The notes: a model not told the origin generated them from the sequence alone. Counted from the stretch's first letter, positions 51,611 to 61,244 are shown. The stretch: DNA of 64,000 bases from DASTQL01 sp035462375 (GCA_035462375.1 DATHUJ010000057.1:1-64000), one strand, 5' to 3'. Program-made: numbers and translations.

Positions 51611-52492
51611 GTGGGCATGGTGATGGCGGTGGCGTTCACGCGCTACGGCCGGCTGTACTACCTCGACCCCGGTCCCCACGCGCCCCGGGTGGGCGACAAG
51701 GTGCTCGTGGCCACGCACGACGGCCCGGAGGTGGCCGAGTGCGTCTGGGCACCGCAATGGGTGAGCGAGGACATCGGCCGCCTGCCGGTGTGTGCCGGCC
51801 CGGCCACCGAGCAGCACCTCGAGCGCGACGAGCGTAACCGGCGCCGACGGGCGGAGGCCAAGGTCGTGGCTCGACGGCTCGTGCGCGAGCACGGCCTGCC
51901 GATGAAGGTGGTGGCCGTCGACTACGTCGACACCCGCGACGACGTCGACGAGCTCGTCACCATCTACTTCAGCGCACCGCACCGGGTCGACTTCCGCGAG
52001 CTGGTCCGCGACCTGGCCCGGACCCTGCGAGCCCGCATCGACCTGCGCCAGCTCGGAGCGCGTGACGAGGCCCGCGTCCAGGGCGGGATCGGTCCGTGCG
52101 GGCGGGACACCTGTTGCTCGACGTTCCTCACCGACTTCGAGCCGGTGAGCGTACGGATGGCCAAGGACCAGGACCTGCCGCTCAACCCGCTGAAGATCTC
52201 CGGCGCCTGCGGGCGGCTGATGTGCTGCCTCAAGTACGAGCACCCGCTCTACCAGGACTTCAAGGTCAGCGTGCCCGCGCTCGGCTGCGGTGTGACCACC
52301 GACGAGGGCGTCGAGGGCAAGGTGGTCGGCTACAACGTGCCCGCCGGCACCGTCTACGTCCGGGACCGCGAGACCGGTCGCAAGGTCGCCTGCCCCAAGG
52401 CCAGCGTCTGCGGTTCCCGCCAGGCGTACGAGGGCGCTGTCGCCGACGGGGCCCGCCCGACGCCCGACGTAGGGGGGGAGGACCCAGCGTGA
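51611..52492 (+). CDS. PSP1 domain protein (RicT/YaaT-like)
   Basis: A 293-residue PSP1 C-terminal domain protein. It carries the cysteine-rich motifs GPCGRDTCCSTF and GACGRLMCCLKYE. In Bacillus subtilis RicT these cysteines help bind iron-sulfur clusters within the RicAFT complex that controls RNA processing. RicA and RicF partners are not visible here, so the actinobacterial role is open. Possible starts are GTG 51611, ATG 51617 or ATG 51623; 51611 fits the leaderless spacing. Its stop overlaps the next gene (GTGA). Confidence 0.9.
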   Translation: MGMVMAVAFTRYGRLYYLDPGPHAPRVGDKVLVATHDGPEVAECVWAPQWVSEDIGRLPVCAGPATEQHLERDERNRRRRAEAKVVARRLVREHGLPMKVVAVDYVDTRDDVDELVTIYFSAPHRVDFRELVRDLARTLRARIDLRQLGARDEARVQGGIGPCGRDTCCSTFLTDFEPVSVRMAKDQDLPLNPLKISGACGRLMCCLKYEHPLYQDFKVSVPALGCGVTTDEGVEGKVVGYNVPAGTVYVRDRETGRKVACPKASVCGSRQAYEGAVADGARPTPDVGGEDPA

Positions 52493-54021
52493 GGGTCCGT
52501 ACGGGCTCCGCCCTGGTGGCCGCCGCGCTCCTCGCGGCGGCCTGTTCGTCGGTTGGGGGTCCCCCCGCTGCGGAGCGGGAGGACACGTCGACGCCGGCGC
52601 CCGACGCGACAGTGGGTGTCGAGCCCGGGCTCGAACAGTTCTACGAGCAGCGGGTGGTTTGGGAGCCGTGCGACGGTGACTTCCATTGCACGGTGCTGCG
52701 CGTGCCGCTCGACTACGACGAACCCGAGGGCGAGGTCATCGACGTCGCGGTGCTGCGGTCTCCGGCGACGGGTGGCGAGCGACTCGGGTCGCTGGTGGTC
52801 AATCCTGGTGGACCGGGCGCATCGGGCGTGGACTACGCGCGGGCTGCCCGTGCCGTGGTCGGCGGAGCGGTCCAGGATCGTTACGACATCGTGGGATTCG
52901 ACCCGCGAGGGGTCGGCGAGTCCACTCCGGTCGACTGCCTGGACGACGATGCGCTCGATGACTTCGTCGCAGCCGACGCCTCGCCGGTCGACGATGCCGA
53001 GATCGCGGAGATCCAGGCCCAGTCGGCGGCCCTGGCGGCGGGATGCGCCGAGCTCTCCGGCGAGCTGCTGCCGCACATGTCCACCGAGGATGTCGCGCGT
53101 GACCTGGACGTGTTACGCGCCGTCCTGGGTGACGAGCAGCTGGTGTACCTGGGCAAGTCGTACGGAACCTTCATCGGCGCCACGTACGCCGATCTCTTTC
53201 CCGAGCGGGTCGGCCGGATGGTCCTCGACGGTGCGCTCGACCCGGCGTTGGGCGGCGAGGAGATGGCCCTCGGCCAGGCCGAGGGCTTCGAGCGGGCACT
53301 CCGCGCCTACCTGGAGGAGTGTCTCGCCGGCGACTGCCCGCTCGGGCGCACACTCGGGGAGGCCCAGGTCACGCTCGACAACCTGCTGGCGGTCATCGAC
53401 GCCCAGCCGCTGCCGACCGGCGACGGGGACCGGCCGCTGACACAGTCGCTGGCGCTGCTGGGGATCGCCATGCCGTTGTACCTCAACCCCGAGCAGGGCT
53501 ACGCGGCACTGACGGACGCGCTGTCCCAGGCCCTCGCCGGCGACGGCTCGGGGCTGCTGACGCTGGCGGACCTCTACCTCGACCGTGGCTCCGACGGCTA
53601 CAACAGCAACCAGAACGAAGCCATCTACGCCGTGAACTGCCTGGATCGCCCGGGCACCTCGACGGTCGACGAGATCCGAGAGGCCGAGGAGCGCTTCGCT
53701 GATGTGTCCCCGATCTTCGGGCCCTACCTCGCCTGGAGCGGACTCCCCTGTGTCACCTGGCCGGCCGAGTCCACCGCCACACGCGGACCGCTGACCGCCG
53801 AGGGTGCGGCACCGATCCTGGTCGTCGGGACCACCGGCGATCCCGCGACGCCGTACGAGTGGGCGGTGTCCCTCGCCGAGCAGCTGTCGTCGGGCGTTCT
53901 CCTCACTCACGAGGGCTTCGTCCACACCGCGTACCGGAAGGATGTCGACTGCGTCGACGAGGTGGTGGACCGGTACCTGATCGACGGTGAGCCGCCCGAG
54001 GACGGGCTCGTCTGCGAGTGA
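52489..54021 (+). CDS. Alpha/beta hydrolase lipoprotein, tripeptidyl aminopeptidase-like
   Basis: A 510-residue exported serine exopeptidase of the Tap/SlpD (peptidase S33) group. The signal peptide ends in AAACSS (lipidated Cys19). Oxyanion loop NPGGPGASG, nucleophile GKSYGT, acid in GTTGDPATP and histidine in THEGFVHTAY. Cysteines in LVCE and VDCVDE are conserved in the family. It likely removes short peptides or amino acids outside the cell. GTG start coupled to the PSP1 stop, matching the Streptomyces gene order. Confidence 0.92.
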   Translation: MRVRTGSALVAAALLAAACSSVGGPPAAEREDTSTPAPDATVGVEPGLEQFYEQRVVWEPCDGDFHCTVLRVPLDYDEPEGEVIDVAVLRSPATGGERLGSLVVNPGGPGASGVDYARAARAVVGGAVQDRYDIVGFDPRGVGESTPVDCLDDDALDDFVAADASPVDDAEIAEIQAQSAALAAGCAELSGELLPHMSTEDVARDLDVLRAVLGDEQLVYLGKSYGTFIGATYADLFPERVGRMVLDGALDPALGGEEMALGQAEGFERALRAYLEECLAGDCPLGRTLGEAQVTLDNLLAVIDAQPLPTGDGDRPLTQSLALLGIAMPLYLNPEQGYAALTDALSQALAGDGSGLLTLADLYLDRGSDGYNSNQNEAIYAVNCLDRPGTSTVDEIREAEERFADVSPIFGPYLAWSGLPCVTWPAESTATRGPLTAEGAAPILVVGTTGDPATPYEWAVSLAEQLSSGVLLTHEGFVHTAYRKDVDCVDEVVDRYLIDGEPPEDGLVCE

Positions 54022-54130
54022 CGGCGCTCCCGCGCTGCTTTCCGGTACGGGCGCTCCAGGGCCCCCGGCCTCGGTCTGGGCACCCGGCGGCCGCCCGTAT
54101 ACTCGGACGCCGCACCGCGTCGCGGTGCTC

Positions 54131-54204
54131 GCCGCCTTAGCTCAGTTGGCCAGAGCGACGCACTCGTAATGCGTAGGTCGTCGGTTCGATTCCGACAGGC
54201 GGCT
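54131..54204 (+). tRNA. tRNA-Thr (anticodon CGT)
   Basis: A complete cloverleaf: acceptor GCCGCCT/AGGCGGC (7 bp), D-arm with GCTCAGTTGGCCAGAGC, and an anticodon stem ACGCA/TGCGT closing the loop CTCGTAA (anticodon CGT, reads ACG). The T-arm is GTCGG-TTCGATT-CCGAC. Discriminator T; CCA is not encoded. It lies between the exopeptidase and MerR genes. Confidence 0.97.
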
Positions 54205-54321
54205 CTCGTTGACCTGTGACGATGCGTTCTCCGGAGTCAAGAGGTCCCCGTCGACAGACCCAACCCTTACGTGAGGATCGGATGTAGGTGGATTCGGTGT
54301 GACTCCGTACGGCCGCGTTAC

Positions 54322-54348
54322 GTGTCGACACTGACGTCAGGGTAGAGT
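54322..54348 (+). promoter_or_regulatory. Stacked palindromes and -10 box before merR-prfC
   Basis: Two perfect 10-bp palindromes, GTGTCGACAC (54322-54331) and CTGACGTCAG (54331-54340), share one base. They are followed by TAGAGT (54343-54348). Dyads upstream of the -10 are typical of MerR-type control, so the MerR protein may act here. Confidence 0.5.
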
Positions 54349-54386
54349 CATCGACGGCGTGTCATCAGTCGATTGAGGTGTGGGGC

Positions 54387-54800
54387 GTGTCGTTGCAGCG
54401 GATGCAGATCGGCGAGGTCGCCGAGCGCACCGGCCTGTCGCTGCGCACCATCCGCTACTACGAGGAGGTCGGTCTGGTCCGGCCGTCGGCGCGGACACCG
54501 GGTGGCTTCCGCCTCTACACCGAGCCGGACGTGGCCCGGCTGAACTTGGTGAAGCGGATGAAGCCGCTGGAGTTCGCCCTCGACGAGGTGCGCGACCTGC
54601 TGGCGTCGCTGGACGCCCTGGACGCCGACGAGCCGGGGCTGGACCGGGATGCCCAGCTGGACCGGCTGGCGATGTTCCGCGCCGCGGCGGAAGAACGATG
54701 CAAGGACCTGCGGGAGCGGCTGGAGACGGCGGAAGAGTTCGCCACGAGCCTGCGCCGGGAGATCAGCCGGCAGCGCCGGCTGGTCGGGCGGCCGAGGTGA
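54387..54800 (+). CDS. MerR family transcriptional regulator
   Basis: A 137-residue MerR-type regulator. N-terminal winged helix: MQIGEVAERTGLSLRTIRYY, then GLVRPSARTPGGFRLY. A dimerisation helix (about 75-130) follows, with no metal-binding cysteines and no large effector domain, so the inducer is unknown. GTG at 54387 follows GAGG at 8 bases; GTG at 54378 is an alternative. Its TGA overlaps the GTG of prfC, so it is translationally coupled to the release factor gene. Confidence 0.88.
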   Translation: MSLQRMQIGEVAERTGLSLRTIRYYEEVGLVRPSARTPGGFRLYTEPDVARLNLVKRMKPLEFALDEVRDLLASLDALDADEPGLDRDAQLDRLAMFRAAAEERCKDLRERLETAEEFATSLRREISRQRRLVGRPR

Positions 54801-56389
54801 CCACCGGCACCCTGCCCACTGCGGCCGACGTGGTCGCGGAGTCGTACCGCCGCCGGACCTTCGCGGTGATCAGCCACCCCGACGCCGGCAAGTCGACGCT
54901 CACCGAGGCGTTGGCATTGCACGCCCGGGCGATCGGTTCGGCCGGCGCGGTGCACGGCAAGGCCGGCCGCAAGGGCGTCGTGTCGGACTGGATGAGCATG
55001 GAGCGCGAGCGCGGCATCTCGATCACCTCGGCGGCTCTGCAGTTCGAGTACCAGGGCGTGGTCGTCAACCTGCTCGACACCCCGGGGCATGCCGACTTCT
55101 CCGAGGACACCTACCGGGTGCTGACCGCGGTGGACTGCGCGGTGATGCTGCTGGACGCGGCGAAGGGGCTGGAGCCGCAGACGCTGAAGCTGTTCGACGT
55201 GTGTCGGCACCGCGGGATCCCGGTGATCACGGTGGTGAACAAGTGGGACCGACCTGGCAAACACGCCCTGGAGCTCTGCGACGAGCTGGAGTCCCATATC
55301 GGCTTGCACGCCACGCCGCTGACCTGGCCGGTGGGTGAGGCCGGCTACCTGGAGGGGCTGTTGGACCGCCGCACGGCCCGCATGCTCCGCTTCGCTCGCA
55401 CGGCCGGTGGTGCGACCGCCGCCGGGCAGGAGGAGCTCTCACCGGAGCGCGCCCAGGCTGAGCACGGCGACGTGTGGCGGGCCGCGGTGGAAGAGGCCGC
55501 GTTGCTGGACCCGGTGGACACCGAGTCCTTCCTGACCGGGGAGACGACCCCGATGCTCTTCGGTGCCGCCGTGCTCAACATCGGGATCCGCCAGCTCCTG
55601 GACACCCTCGTACAGCTGGCTCCGAAGCCCACGGCGCGGCCGGACGCCGACGGCACCCCCAGGCCCGTCGACGCGCCGTTCTCCGGTGTGGTGTTCAAGG
55701 TGCAGGCGGGCATGGATGCCGCGCACCGCGACCGGGTGGCCTTTGTGCGGGTCTGCTCGGGCCGGTTCGAGCGCGGCATGGTGGTCACCCACGCGGCCAC
55801 GGGACGGCCGTTCACCACGAAGTACGCCCAGGCCATGTTCGGGCGCGACCGGGACACCGTCGACCTCGCCTACCCCGGGGACATCGTCGGCCTGGTCAAC
55901 GCGTCCACACTGACCGCGGGCGACACCCTGCACGCGGAGGAGTCGCCGGTGCGCTTCCCCGGGATGCCCGCCTTCGCGCCGGAGCACTTCGCGGTCGCGC
56001 GGGCGGCCGACTCCGGGCGGTCCAAGCAGTTCCGCCGCGGCATCACCCAGCTCGAGCAGGAGGGCGTGGTCCAGGTGCTCCGCTCGGACCTCCGCGGGGA
56101 CGCCGCACCGGTGCTGGCCGCGGTCGGCCCGCTGCAGTTCGAGGTCGCGACCCATCGGCTGGAGCACGAGTTCCGCGCCCCCGTGCAGCTCGAGCGGCTC
56201 CCGTACTCACTCGCCATGCTCACGCGCCCCCAGGACGTCCCGGTCCTCGACGCCGAGCGCGGCGTCGAGGTCGCGCACCGGTCCGACGGTGCGCCGCTGG
56301 TGCTGTTCCCGGACCGGTGGCGGCTGGACACCGTGCGCCGCCAGCACCCCGCATCGCTGCTCGAGCCGCTGGTCGCCGGCGTTACCTGA
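54797..56389 (+). CDS. prfC: Peptide chain release factor 3
   Basis: A 530-residue translational GTPase that recycles RF1/RF2 from the ribosome; E. coli RF3 has 529 residues. G1 SHPDAGKST, switch region RERGISITS, G3 DTPGHADFSEDTYR, G4 NKWDRPG. RF3-specific text includes MSMERERGI, and the C-terminal domain is full length. The GTG start overlaps the merR stop. RF3 is patchy in actinobacteria; the coupling to MerR suggests conditional expression. Confidence 0.95.
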   Translation: MTTGTLPTAADVVAESYRRRTFAVISHPDAGKSTLTEALALHARAIGSAGAVHGKAGRKGVVSDWMSMERERGISITSAALQFEYQGVVVNLLDTPGHADFSEDTYRVLTAVDCAVMLLDAAKGLEPQTLKLFDVCRHRGIPVITVVNKWDRPGKHALELCDELESHIGLHATPLTWPVGEAGYLEGLLDRRTARMLRFARTAGGATAAGQEELSPERAQAEHGDVWRAAVEEAALLDPVDTESFLTGETTPMLFGAAVLNIGIRQLLDTLVQLAPKPTARPDADGTPRPVDAPFSGVVFKVQAGMDAAHRDRVAFVRVCSGRFERGMVVTHAATGRPFTTKYAQAMFGRDRDTVDLAYPGDIVGLVNASTLTAGDTLHAEESPVRFPGMPAFAPEHFAVARAADSGRSKQFRRGITQLEQEGVVQVLRSDLRGDAAPVLAAVGPLQFEVATHRLEHEFRAPVQLERLPYSLAMLTRPQDVPVLDAERGVEVAHRSDGAPLVLFPDRWRLDTVRRQHPASLLEPLVAGVT

Positions 56390-56468
56390 GCGGCGGCCCG
56401 CCGCCGCGCAAACATGTCGTCGACCGTACGGCACAGTTCTCCTCGTCACCGAACCCCCGGAGGTCCCC

Positions 56469-58154
56469 GTGAGTCACCCGCACCCCGAGCTCGGGTCGCC
56501 TCCCCCGCTGCCGGCCGGGGGGCTTCGGGTCGTGGCGCTCGGTGGCCTCGGTGAGATCGGCCGGAACATGACGGTGTTCGAGCATGAGGGCCAGCTCCTG
56601 GTGGTCGACTGCGGGGTGCTGTTCCCGGAGGAGCACCAGCCGGGCGTCGACGTGATCCTGGCGGACTTCAGCTGGATCCGCGACCGCCTGGACAAGGTTG
56701 TTGCGGTCGTCCTCACGCACGGCCACGAGGACCACATCGGCGGCGTGCCCTACCTGCTCCGCGAGCGGCGCGACATCCCGCTGGTCGGCTCCCAGCTCAC
56801 CCTTGCCTTCGTTAAGGCGAAGCTGAAAGAGCACCGGATCAAGCCGGTCGCCGTCGAGGTCGCCGAGGGGGACCGCCGGTCGTTCGGCGTGTTCGACTGC
56901 GAATTCGCCGCCGTGAACCATTCCATCCCCGACGGCCTGGCGGTCGCTGTGCGAACTCGGGCCGGGATGGTGCTGCACACCGGGGACTTCAAGATGGACC
57001 AGTTCCCGCTGGACGGCCGGATCACCGACCTGCGGGCGTTCGCACGGTTCGGCGAGGAGGGTGTGGCACTGTTCCTGGTCGACTCGACCAACGCGGAGGT
57101 GCCGGGGTTCACCACCGCCGAGCGCGACCTCGCGCCGGCGATCGAGGAGGTCTTCCGTACGGCGCCTCGGCGAGTGATCGTCTCGAGCTTCGCCAGCCAC
57201 GTTCACCGCATCCAGCAGGTGCTCGATGCGGCTCACGCGAGTGGGCGCAAGGCGGCCTTCGTCGGGCGCTCCATGGTCCGCAACATGGGCATCGCCCGCG
57301 ACCTGGGCTACCTCGATGTCCCGAAGGGCCTCGTCGTCGACCTCAAGGTGCTCGAACGCCTGCCTGAGGACCAGATCACCCTCGTGTGCACGGGCTCCCA
57401 GGGTGAGCCGATGGCCGCTCTCGCCCGGATGGCGAATCGCGACCACCCGATCCGGATCGGGCCCGGCGACACGGTGCTGCTCGCAAGCTCGCTGATCCCC
57501 GGTAACGAGAACGCGATCTACCGGGTGATCAACGCCCTCGCCCGGTGGGGTGCCAACGTGGTCCACAAGGGAAACGCGAAGGTGCACGTCTCCGGCCACG
57601 CGAGCGCGGGCGAGCTCGCCTACTGCTACAACGTAGTACGGCCGGCCAACGTGATGCCGGTGCACGGGGAGTGGCGGCACCTACAGGCCAACGCCGCGAT
57701 CGCGATCCGGACCGGAGTCCCCGCGGAGCGGGTCGTCATCGCGGAGGACGGCGTCGTCGTCGACCTCGTCGAGGGCAGGGCGGCGATCACCGGCAAGGTG
57801 CCCGCCGGCTACGTGTACGTCGAGGGGACGACCGTCGGAGATGTCACCGAGACCTCGCTGAAGGACCGGCGCACGCTGGCGTCGGAGGGCGTGGTGACAG
57901 TGGTGGCCATCGTGGACGCCGACACCGGCACGCTCGCCGAGGCACCGGATTTCCTGGCCCGCGGCTTCACCCACGACCAGCACACCTTCGACCCCGTCGT
58001 CCCCCTGATCGAGAAGGCCTTGACAACCGCCGCCGAGGAGGGCATCGGCGACGCCCACCAGCTCGAGCAGCTCATCCACCGCGCGGTCAGCCGCTGGGTC
58101 TTCAAGACCTACCGACGGACGCCGATCGTCATCCCCGTCGTCATCGACGCCTGA
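56469..58154 (+). CDS. rnj: Ribonuclease J
   Basis: A 561-residue metallo-beta-lactamase/beta-CASP ribonuclease with 5'-3' exonuclease and endonuclease activity in RNA decay and rRNA maturation. Motif LTHGHEDHIGG binds zinc; VLHTGDFKMDQ, LVDSTNAEVPG and the beta-CASP block (SSFASHVHRIQQVLDAA) are present, then HVSGHASAGEL and MPVHGEWRHL. A C-terminal domain of about 110 residues follows. GTG at 56469 with GGAGG 5 bases upstream. Confidence 0.96.
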   Translation: MSHPHPELGSPPPLPAGGLRVVALGGLGEIGRNMTVFEHEGQLLVVDCGVLFPEEHQPGVDVILADFSWIRDRLDKVVAVVLTHGHEDHIGGVPYLLRERRDIPLVGSQLTLAFVKAKLKEHRIKPVAVEVAEGDRRSFGVFDCEFAAVNHSIPDGLAVAVRTRAGMVLHTGDFKMDQFPLDGRITDLRAFARFGEEGVALFLVDSTNAEVPGFTTAERDLAPAIEEVFRTAPRRVIVSSFASHVHRIQQVLDAAHASGRKAAFVGRSMVRNMGIARDLGYLDVPKGLVVDLKVLERLPEDQITLVCTGSQGEPMAALARMANRDHPIRIGPGDTVLLASSLIPGNENAIYRVINALARWGANVVHKGNAKVHVSGHASAGELAYCYNVVRPANVMPVHGEWRHLQANAAIAIRTGVPAERVVIAEDGVVVDLVEGRAAITGKVPAGYVYVEGTTVGDVTETSLKDRRTLASEGVVTVVAIVDADTGTLAEAPDFLARGFTHDQHTFDPVVPLIEKALTTAAEEGIGDAHQLEQLIHRAVSRWVFKTYRRTPIVIPVVIDA

Positions 58155-58182
58155 CCCAGCCGAGGTGAGGACCGCCACGCCC

Positions 58183-58188
58183 TAGGCT
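58183..58188 (+). promoter_or_regulatory. Putative -10 box upstream of pgi
   Basis: TAGGCT lies 40 bases before the pgi ATG, in the 73-base gap after the RNase J gene. Unlike the leaderless cases here, a ribosome binding site follows. Confidence 0.35.
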
Positions 58189-58227
58189 GACCTCGGTTGC
58201 CCGACAGGTTGCGAGGGAGTGCCCCGG

Positions 58228-59856
58228 ATGCCGCTCACGACCACGCCGCAATGGCGATCCCTGCTCGATCACCACCGTTCCGTGGAGGGGGTGCACCTGC
58301 GGGAGCTGTTCTCGCGAGATCCGGACCGGGCGATGTCGATGACGCTGGTGGCGGACGGTCTGCTGCTGGACTTCTCCAAGAACAGGGTGACCGCCGAGAC
58401 CGTCCGACGACTGGTGGCGTTGGCCGAGGCTGCCGGGCTGCGCGGTCGGATCGAGTCGATGTTCGCCGGTCAGCACATCAACTCCACGGAGGACCGAGCG
58501 GTCATGCACGTCGCGCTCCGCGCGCCGCGGGAGCGGACCCTGACCGTGGACGGCGTCGACGTGGTCCCGCAGGTGCAGGCCGTGCTGGACCGGATGGCCG
58601 ACTTCGCCGAGCGGGTGCGCTCCGGGAGGTGGACCGGCCACACCGGGCGCCGCGTCCGTACCGTGGTCAACATCGGCATCGGCGGGTCCGACCTGGGCCC
58701 GGCCATGGCCTACGACGCCCTCGCCCACTACACGGCGCCGGACCTGGAGTGCCGGTTCGTCTCCAACGTCGACGGGTGCGACTTCCTGGAGGCGACGCGA
58801 GGTCTCGACCCGGCGGAGACACTGTTCGTGGTGTGCTCCAAGACCTTCACGACGGTGGAGACCCTCACCAACGCCACCACCGCCCGGCAGTGGCTGCTCG
58901 ACGCGCTCGGCGACGAGATCGCGACGCGGTCGCACTTCGTTGCGGTGTCGACCAATGCCGACAAGGTCGCCGAGTTCGGCATCGACCCGGAGCTGATGTT
59001 CGGCTTCTGGGACTGGGTCGGCGGCCGGTACTCCTACACCTCGGCGATCGGGCTGTCGCTGATGATCGCCGTCGGACCCGAACGCTTCCGCGAGATGCTC
59101 GCGGGCTTCCACGCGATGGACGAGCACTTCCGGACCGCTCCGCTGGAGCGGAACCTGCCTGTGCTGCTCGGGCTGCTCGGTGTGTGGTACCGCGACTTCT
59201 TCGACGCCCAGACCCATGCGGTGCTCCCGTACAGCCACTACCTGGGGCGCTTCCCCGCCTACCTGCAGCAGCTGGACATGGAGAGCAACGGCAAGTCGGT
59301 GACACTGGACGGGTCTCCCGTCGACGTGCCGACCGGTCCGGTCGTATGGGGGACCCCGGGCACCAACGGCCAGCACGCCTACTTCCAGCTGATCCACCAG
59401 GGGACGACGCTGGTGCCGGCTGACTTCATCGGCTTCGTCCACCCTGCGACGGAGGTCGGTCGGCACCACGACCTGCTGATGGCCAACTTCTTCGCCCAGA
59501 CGGAGGCGCTCGCCTTCGGCAAGACTGCCGAGGAGCTCCTCGCCGAGGGGATCGCGCCGGACCTCGTACCGCACCGGACGTTCCCGGGGAACCGGCCGAC
59601 CACCACCATCCTCGCCGAGCGGCTCACCCCGTACGTGCTGGGACAGCTGGTCGCCCTCTACGAACACAAGGTCTTCACCATGGGGGCGATCTGGGGCATC
59701 AACTCCTTCGACCAGTGGGGCGTGGAACTGGGCAAGGTGCTGGCAACCCGCATCGTCGGCGAGCTGGAGTCGACGCAGGCGCCCGACCTCGGGCACGACG
59801 CCTCGACGACCTCGCTGATCCGGCACTACCGCGACCGCCGGCGTGGGCCGGCCTGA
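58228..59856 (+). CDS. pgi: Glucose-6-phosphate isomerase
   Basis: A 542-residue isomerase converting glucose 6-phosphate and fructose 6-phosphate. NIGIGGSDLGPAMAY, the signature region VESLTN-equivalent VETLTNATTARQW, SYTSAIGLSLMIAVG, the catalytic-glutamate region MESNGKSV and GTNGQHAYFQLIHQG are all intact. I prefer ATG 58228 (GAGGGAG 8 bases upstream) to GTG 58219. It converges with glgC, 44 bases apart, so hexose phosphate metabolism genes lie tail to tail. Confidence 0.96.
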   Translation: MPLTTTPQWRSLLDHHRSVEGVHLRELFSRDPDRAMSMTLVADGLLLDFSKNRVTAETVRRLVALAEAAGLRGRIESMFAGQHINSTEDRAVMHVALRAPRERTLTVDGVDVVPQVQAVLDRMADFAERVRSGRWTGHTGRRVRTVVNIGIGGSDLGPAMAYDALAHYTAPDLECRFVSNVDGCDFLEATRGLDPAETLFVVCSKTFTTVETLTNATTARQWLLDALGDEIATRSHFVAVSTNADKVAEFGIDPELMFGFWDWVGGRYSYTSAIGLSLMIAVGPERFREMLAGFHAMDEHFRTAPLERNLPVLLGLLGVWYRDFFDAQTHAVLPYSHYLGRFPAYLQQLDMESNGKSVTLDGSPVDVPTGPVVWGTPGTNGQHAYFQLIHQGTTLVPADFIGFVHPATEVGRHHDLLMANFFAQTEALAFGKTAEELLAEGIAPDLVPHRTFPGNRPTTTILAERLTPYVLGQLVALYEHKVFTMGAIWGINSFDQWGVELGKVLATRIVGELESTQAPDLGHDASTTSLIRHYRDRRRGPA

Positions 59857-59900
59857 CCGATCCTCTGCTCGGACCAGTCCCCCGCGTCCACGAGGGATGG

Positions 59901-61136
59901 TCAGCCGGCGACGACCGCCTGGCCCTTGCCGATCACGACGACACCGGCGTCGGAGACGGTGTATCGCTCGCGGTCCTGGTCGAGGTCGACACCGATCCGC
60001 GCGCCTTCCGGTATCTGGACGTTCTTGTCGACTATTGCGTTGCGCACGACTGCGTGGCGTCCGACGTTCACCCCGTGCATCAGGACGCAACCGTCCACCT
60101 CGGCGTAGGAGTGGACACGGACCCCGGGTGAGAGCACCGACCGGTTCACCGTGGTCCCCGAGACGATCACCCCGGGGGAGACCATCGAGTCCACCGCTGA
60201 CCCGGCGCGTCCCTTGGACCCGAAGACGAACTTGGCCGGCGGCCAGGTCTGGTGGTCGGTGAAGATCGGCCAGTCCTGGTTGTACATGTTGAAGACCGGG
60301 TGGACCGAGATCAGGTCCATGTGGGCGTCGTAGAAGGAGTCCAGGGTCCCCACGTCGCGCCAGTAGCCGCGATCCCGGTCGGACGCGCCGGGAACGTCGT
60401 TGTCCCGGAAGTCGTAGACGTTGGCCTCGCCGCGCTCCACCAGCATCGGGATGATGCTGCCGCCCATGTCGTGCTTGCTCGACTCGTCGGCGGCGTCCAC
60501 CCGGACGGCGTCCACGAGGGCGTCGGTGGTGAAGACGTAGTTGCCCATCGACGCGAAGACCTCGTCGGGCGCGTCGGGCAGGCCCTTGGCGTCGGTCGGC
60601 TTCTCGCGGAACGCCTCGATGCGGTGCCCGTCCTCACCCACCTCGATCACGCCGAACTGGTCGGCCAGGGACAGCGGCTGCCGGATGCCCGCGACGGTGA
60701 CCGCGGCTCCCGAGGAGATGTGTGCGGCCACCATCTGCTGGGGGTCCATCCGGTAGATGTGGTCGGCGCCGAACACGATCACGTACTTGGGTTGTTCATC
60801 GACGATGAGGTTGAGGCTCTGGTGGATCGCGTCGGCCGAACCGGCGAACCAGCGTGGCCCCAACCGTTGCTGGGCCGGGACCGGCGTCACGTAGTTGCCC
60901 AGCAGCGTCGACATCCGCCAGGTCTTGGTGATGTGCCGGTCCAGAGAATGGCTCTTGTACTGGGTCAGCACCACGATCTTGAGGAAACCGCTGTTCGCCA
61001 GGTTCGACAGGGCGAAGTCGATCATCCGGTAGATGCCGGCGAACGGGACCGCGGGCTTGGCCCGGTCCGCGGTCAACGGCATCAGCCGCTTGCCTTCGCC
61101 ACCGGCCAGGACCATCGCGAGCACCTGTGTCGTCAT
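59901..61136 (-). CDS. glgC: Glucose-1-phosphate adenylyltransferase
   Basis: A 411-residue ADP-glucose pyrophosphorylase for glycogen synthesis. The nucleotide loop VLAGGEGKRLMPLTADRAKP, VFGADHIYRMD (metal-binding Asp), EKPTDAKGLP and GYWRDVGTLDSFYDAHMDL are typical. The C-terminal left-handed beta-helix (about 290-400) is present. ATG at 61136 without a ribosome binding site; TACGGT lies 7 bases upstream on the same strand. Glycogen synthase is not in the window. Confidence 0.95.
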   Translation of the reverse strand: MTTQVLAMVLAGGEGKRLMPLTADRAKPAVPFAGIYRMIDFALSNLANSGFLKIVVLTQYKSHSLDRHITKTWRMSTLLGNYVTPVPAQQRLGPRWFAGSADAIHQSLNLIVDEQPKYVIVFGADHIYRMDPQQMVAAHISSGAAVTVAGIRQPLSLADQFGVIEVGEDGHRIEAFREKPTDAKGLPDAPDEVFASMGNYVFTTDALVDAVRVDAADESSKHDMGGSIIPMLVERGEANVYDFRDNDVPGASDRDRGYWRDVGTLDSFYDAHMDLISVHPVFNMYNQDWPIFTDHQTWPPAKFVFGSKGRAGSAVDSMVSPGVIVSGTTVNRSVLSPGVRVHSYAEVDGCVLMHGVNVGRHAVVRNAIVDKNVQIPEGARIGVDLDQDRERYTVSDAGVVVIGKGQAVVAG

Positions 61137-61143
61137 GCCGACG

Positions 61144-61149
61144 ACCGTA
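61144..61149 (-). promoter_or_regulatory. Putative -10 box of glgC
   Basis: On the minus strand TACGGT lies 7 bases before the ATG at 61136, with no ribosome binding site. This suggests a leaderless glgC mRNA. Confidence 0.5.
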
Positions 61150-61232
61150 GTGACGTCTGGGCCGACGTGACCACCCCCGGCGAAGGGCCGACTCCCGCTA
61201 CGTGGCGGCGGAGGTGTTCGTGGTCAGCGCGA

Positions 61233-61238
61233 TACGTT
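61233..61238 (+). promoter_or_regulatory. Putative -10 box of the DUF1697 gene
   Basis: TACGTT lies 6 bases before the GTG at 61245, with no ribosome binding site between. This fits a leaderless mRNA. Confidence 0.5.
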
Positions 61239-61244
61239 GACGCA

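Noticed and set aside
54131..54260. tRNA-Thr as an integration site of a genomic island
   Set aside because: No repeat of the tRNA 3' end, no integrase and no composition change downstream; the neighbours are core-type genes.
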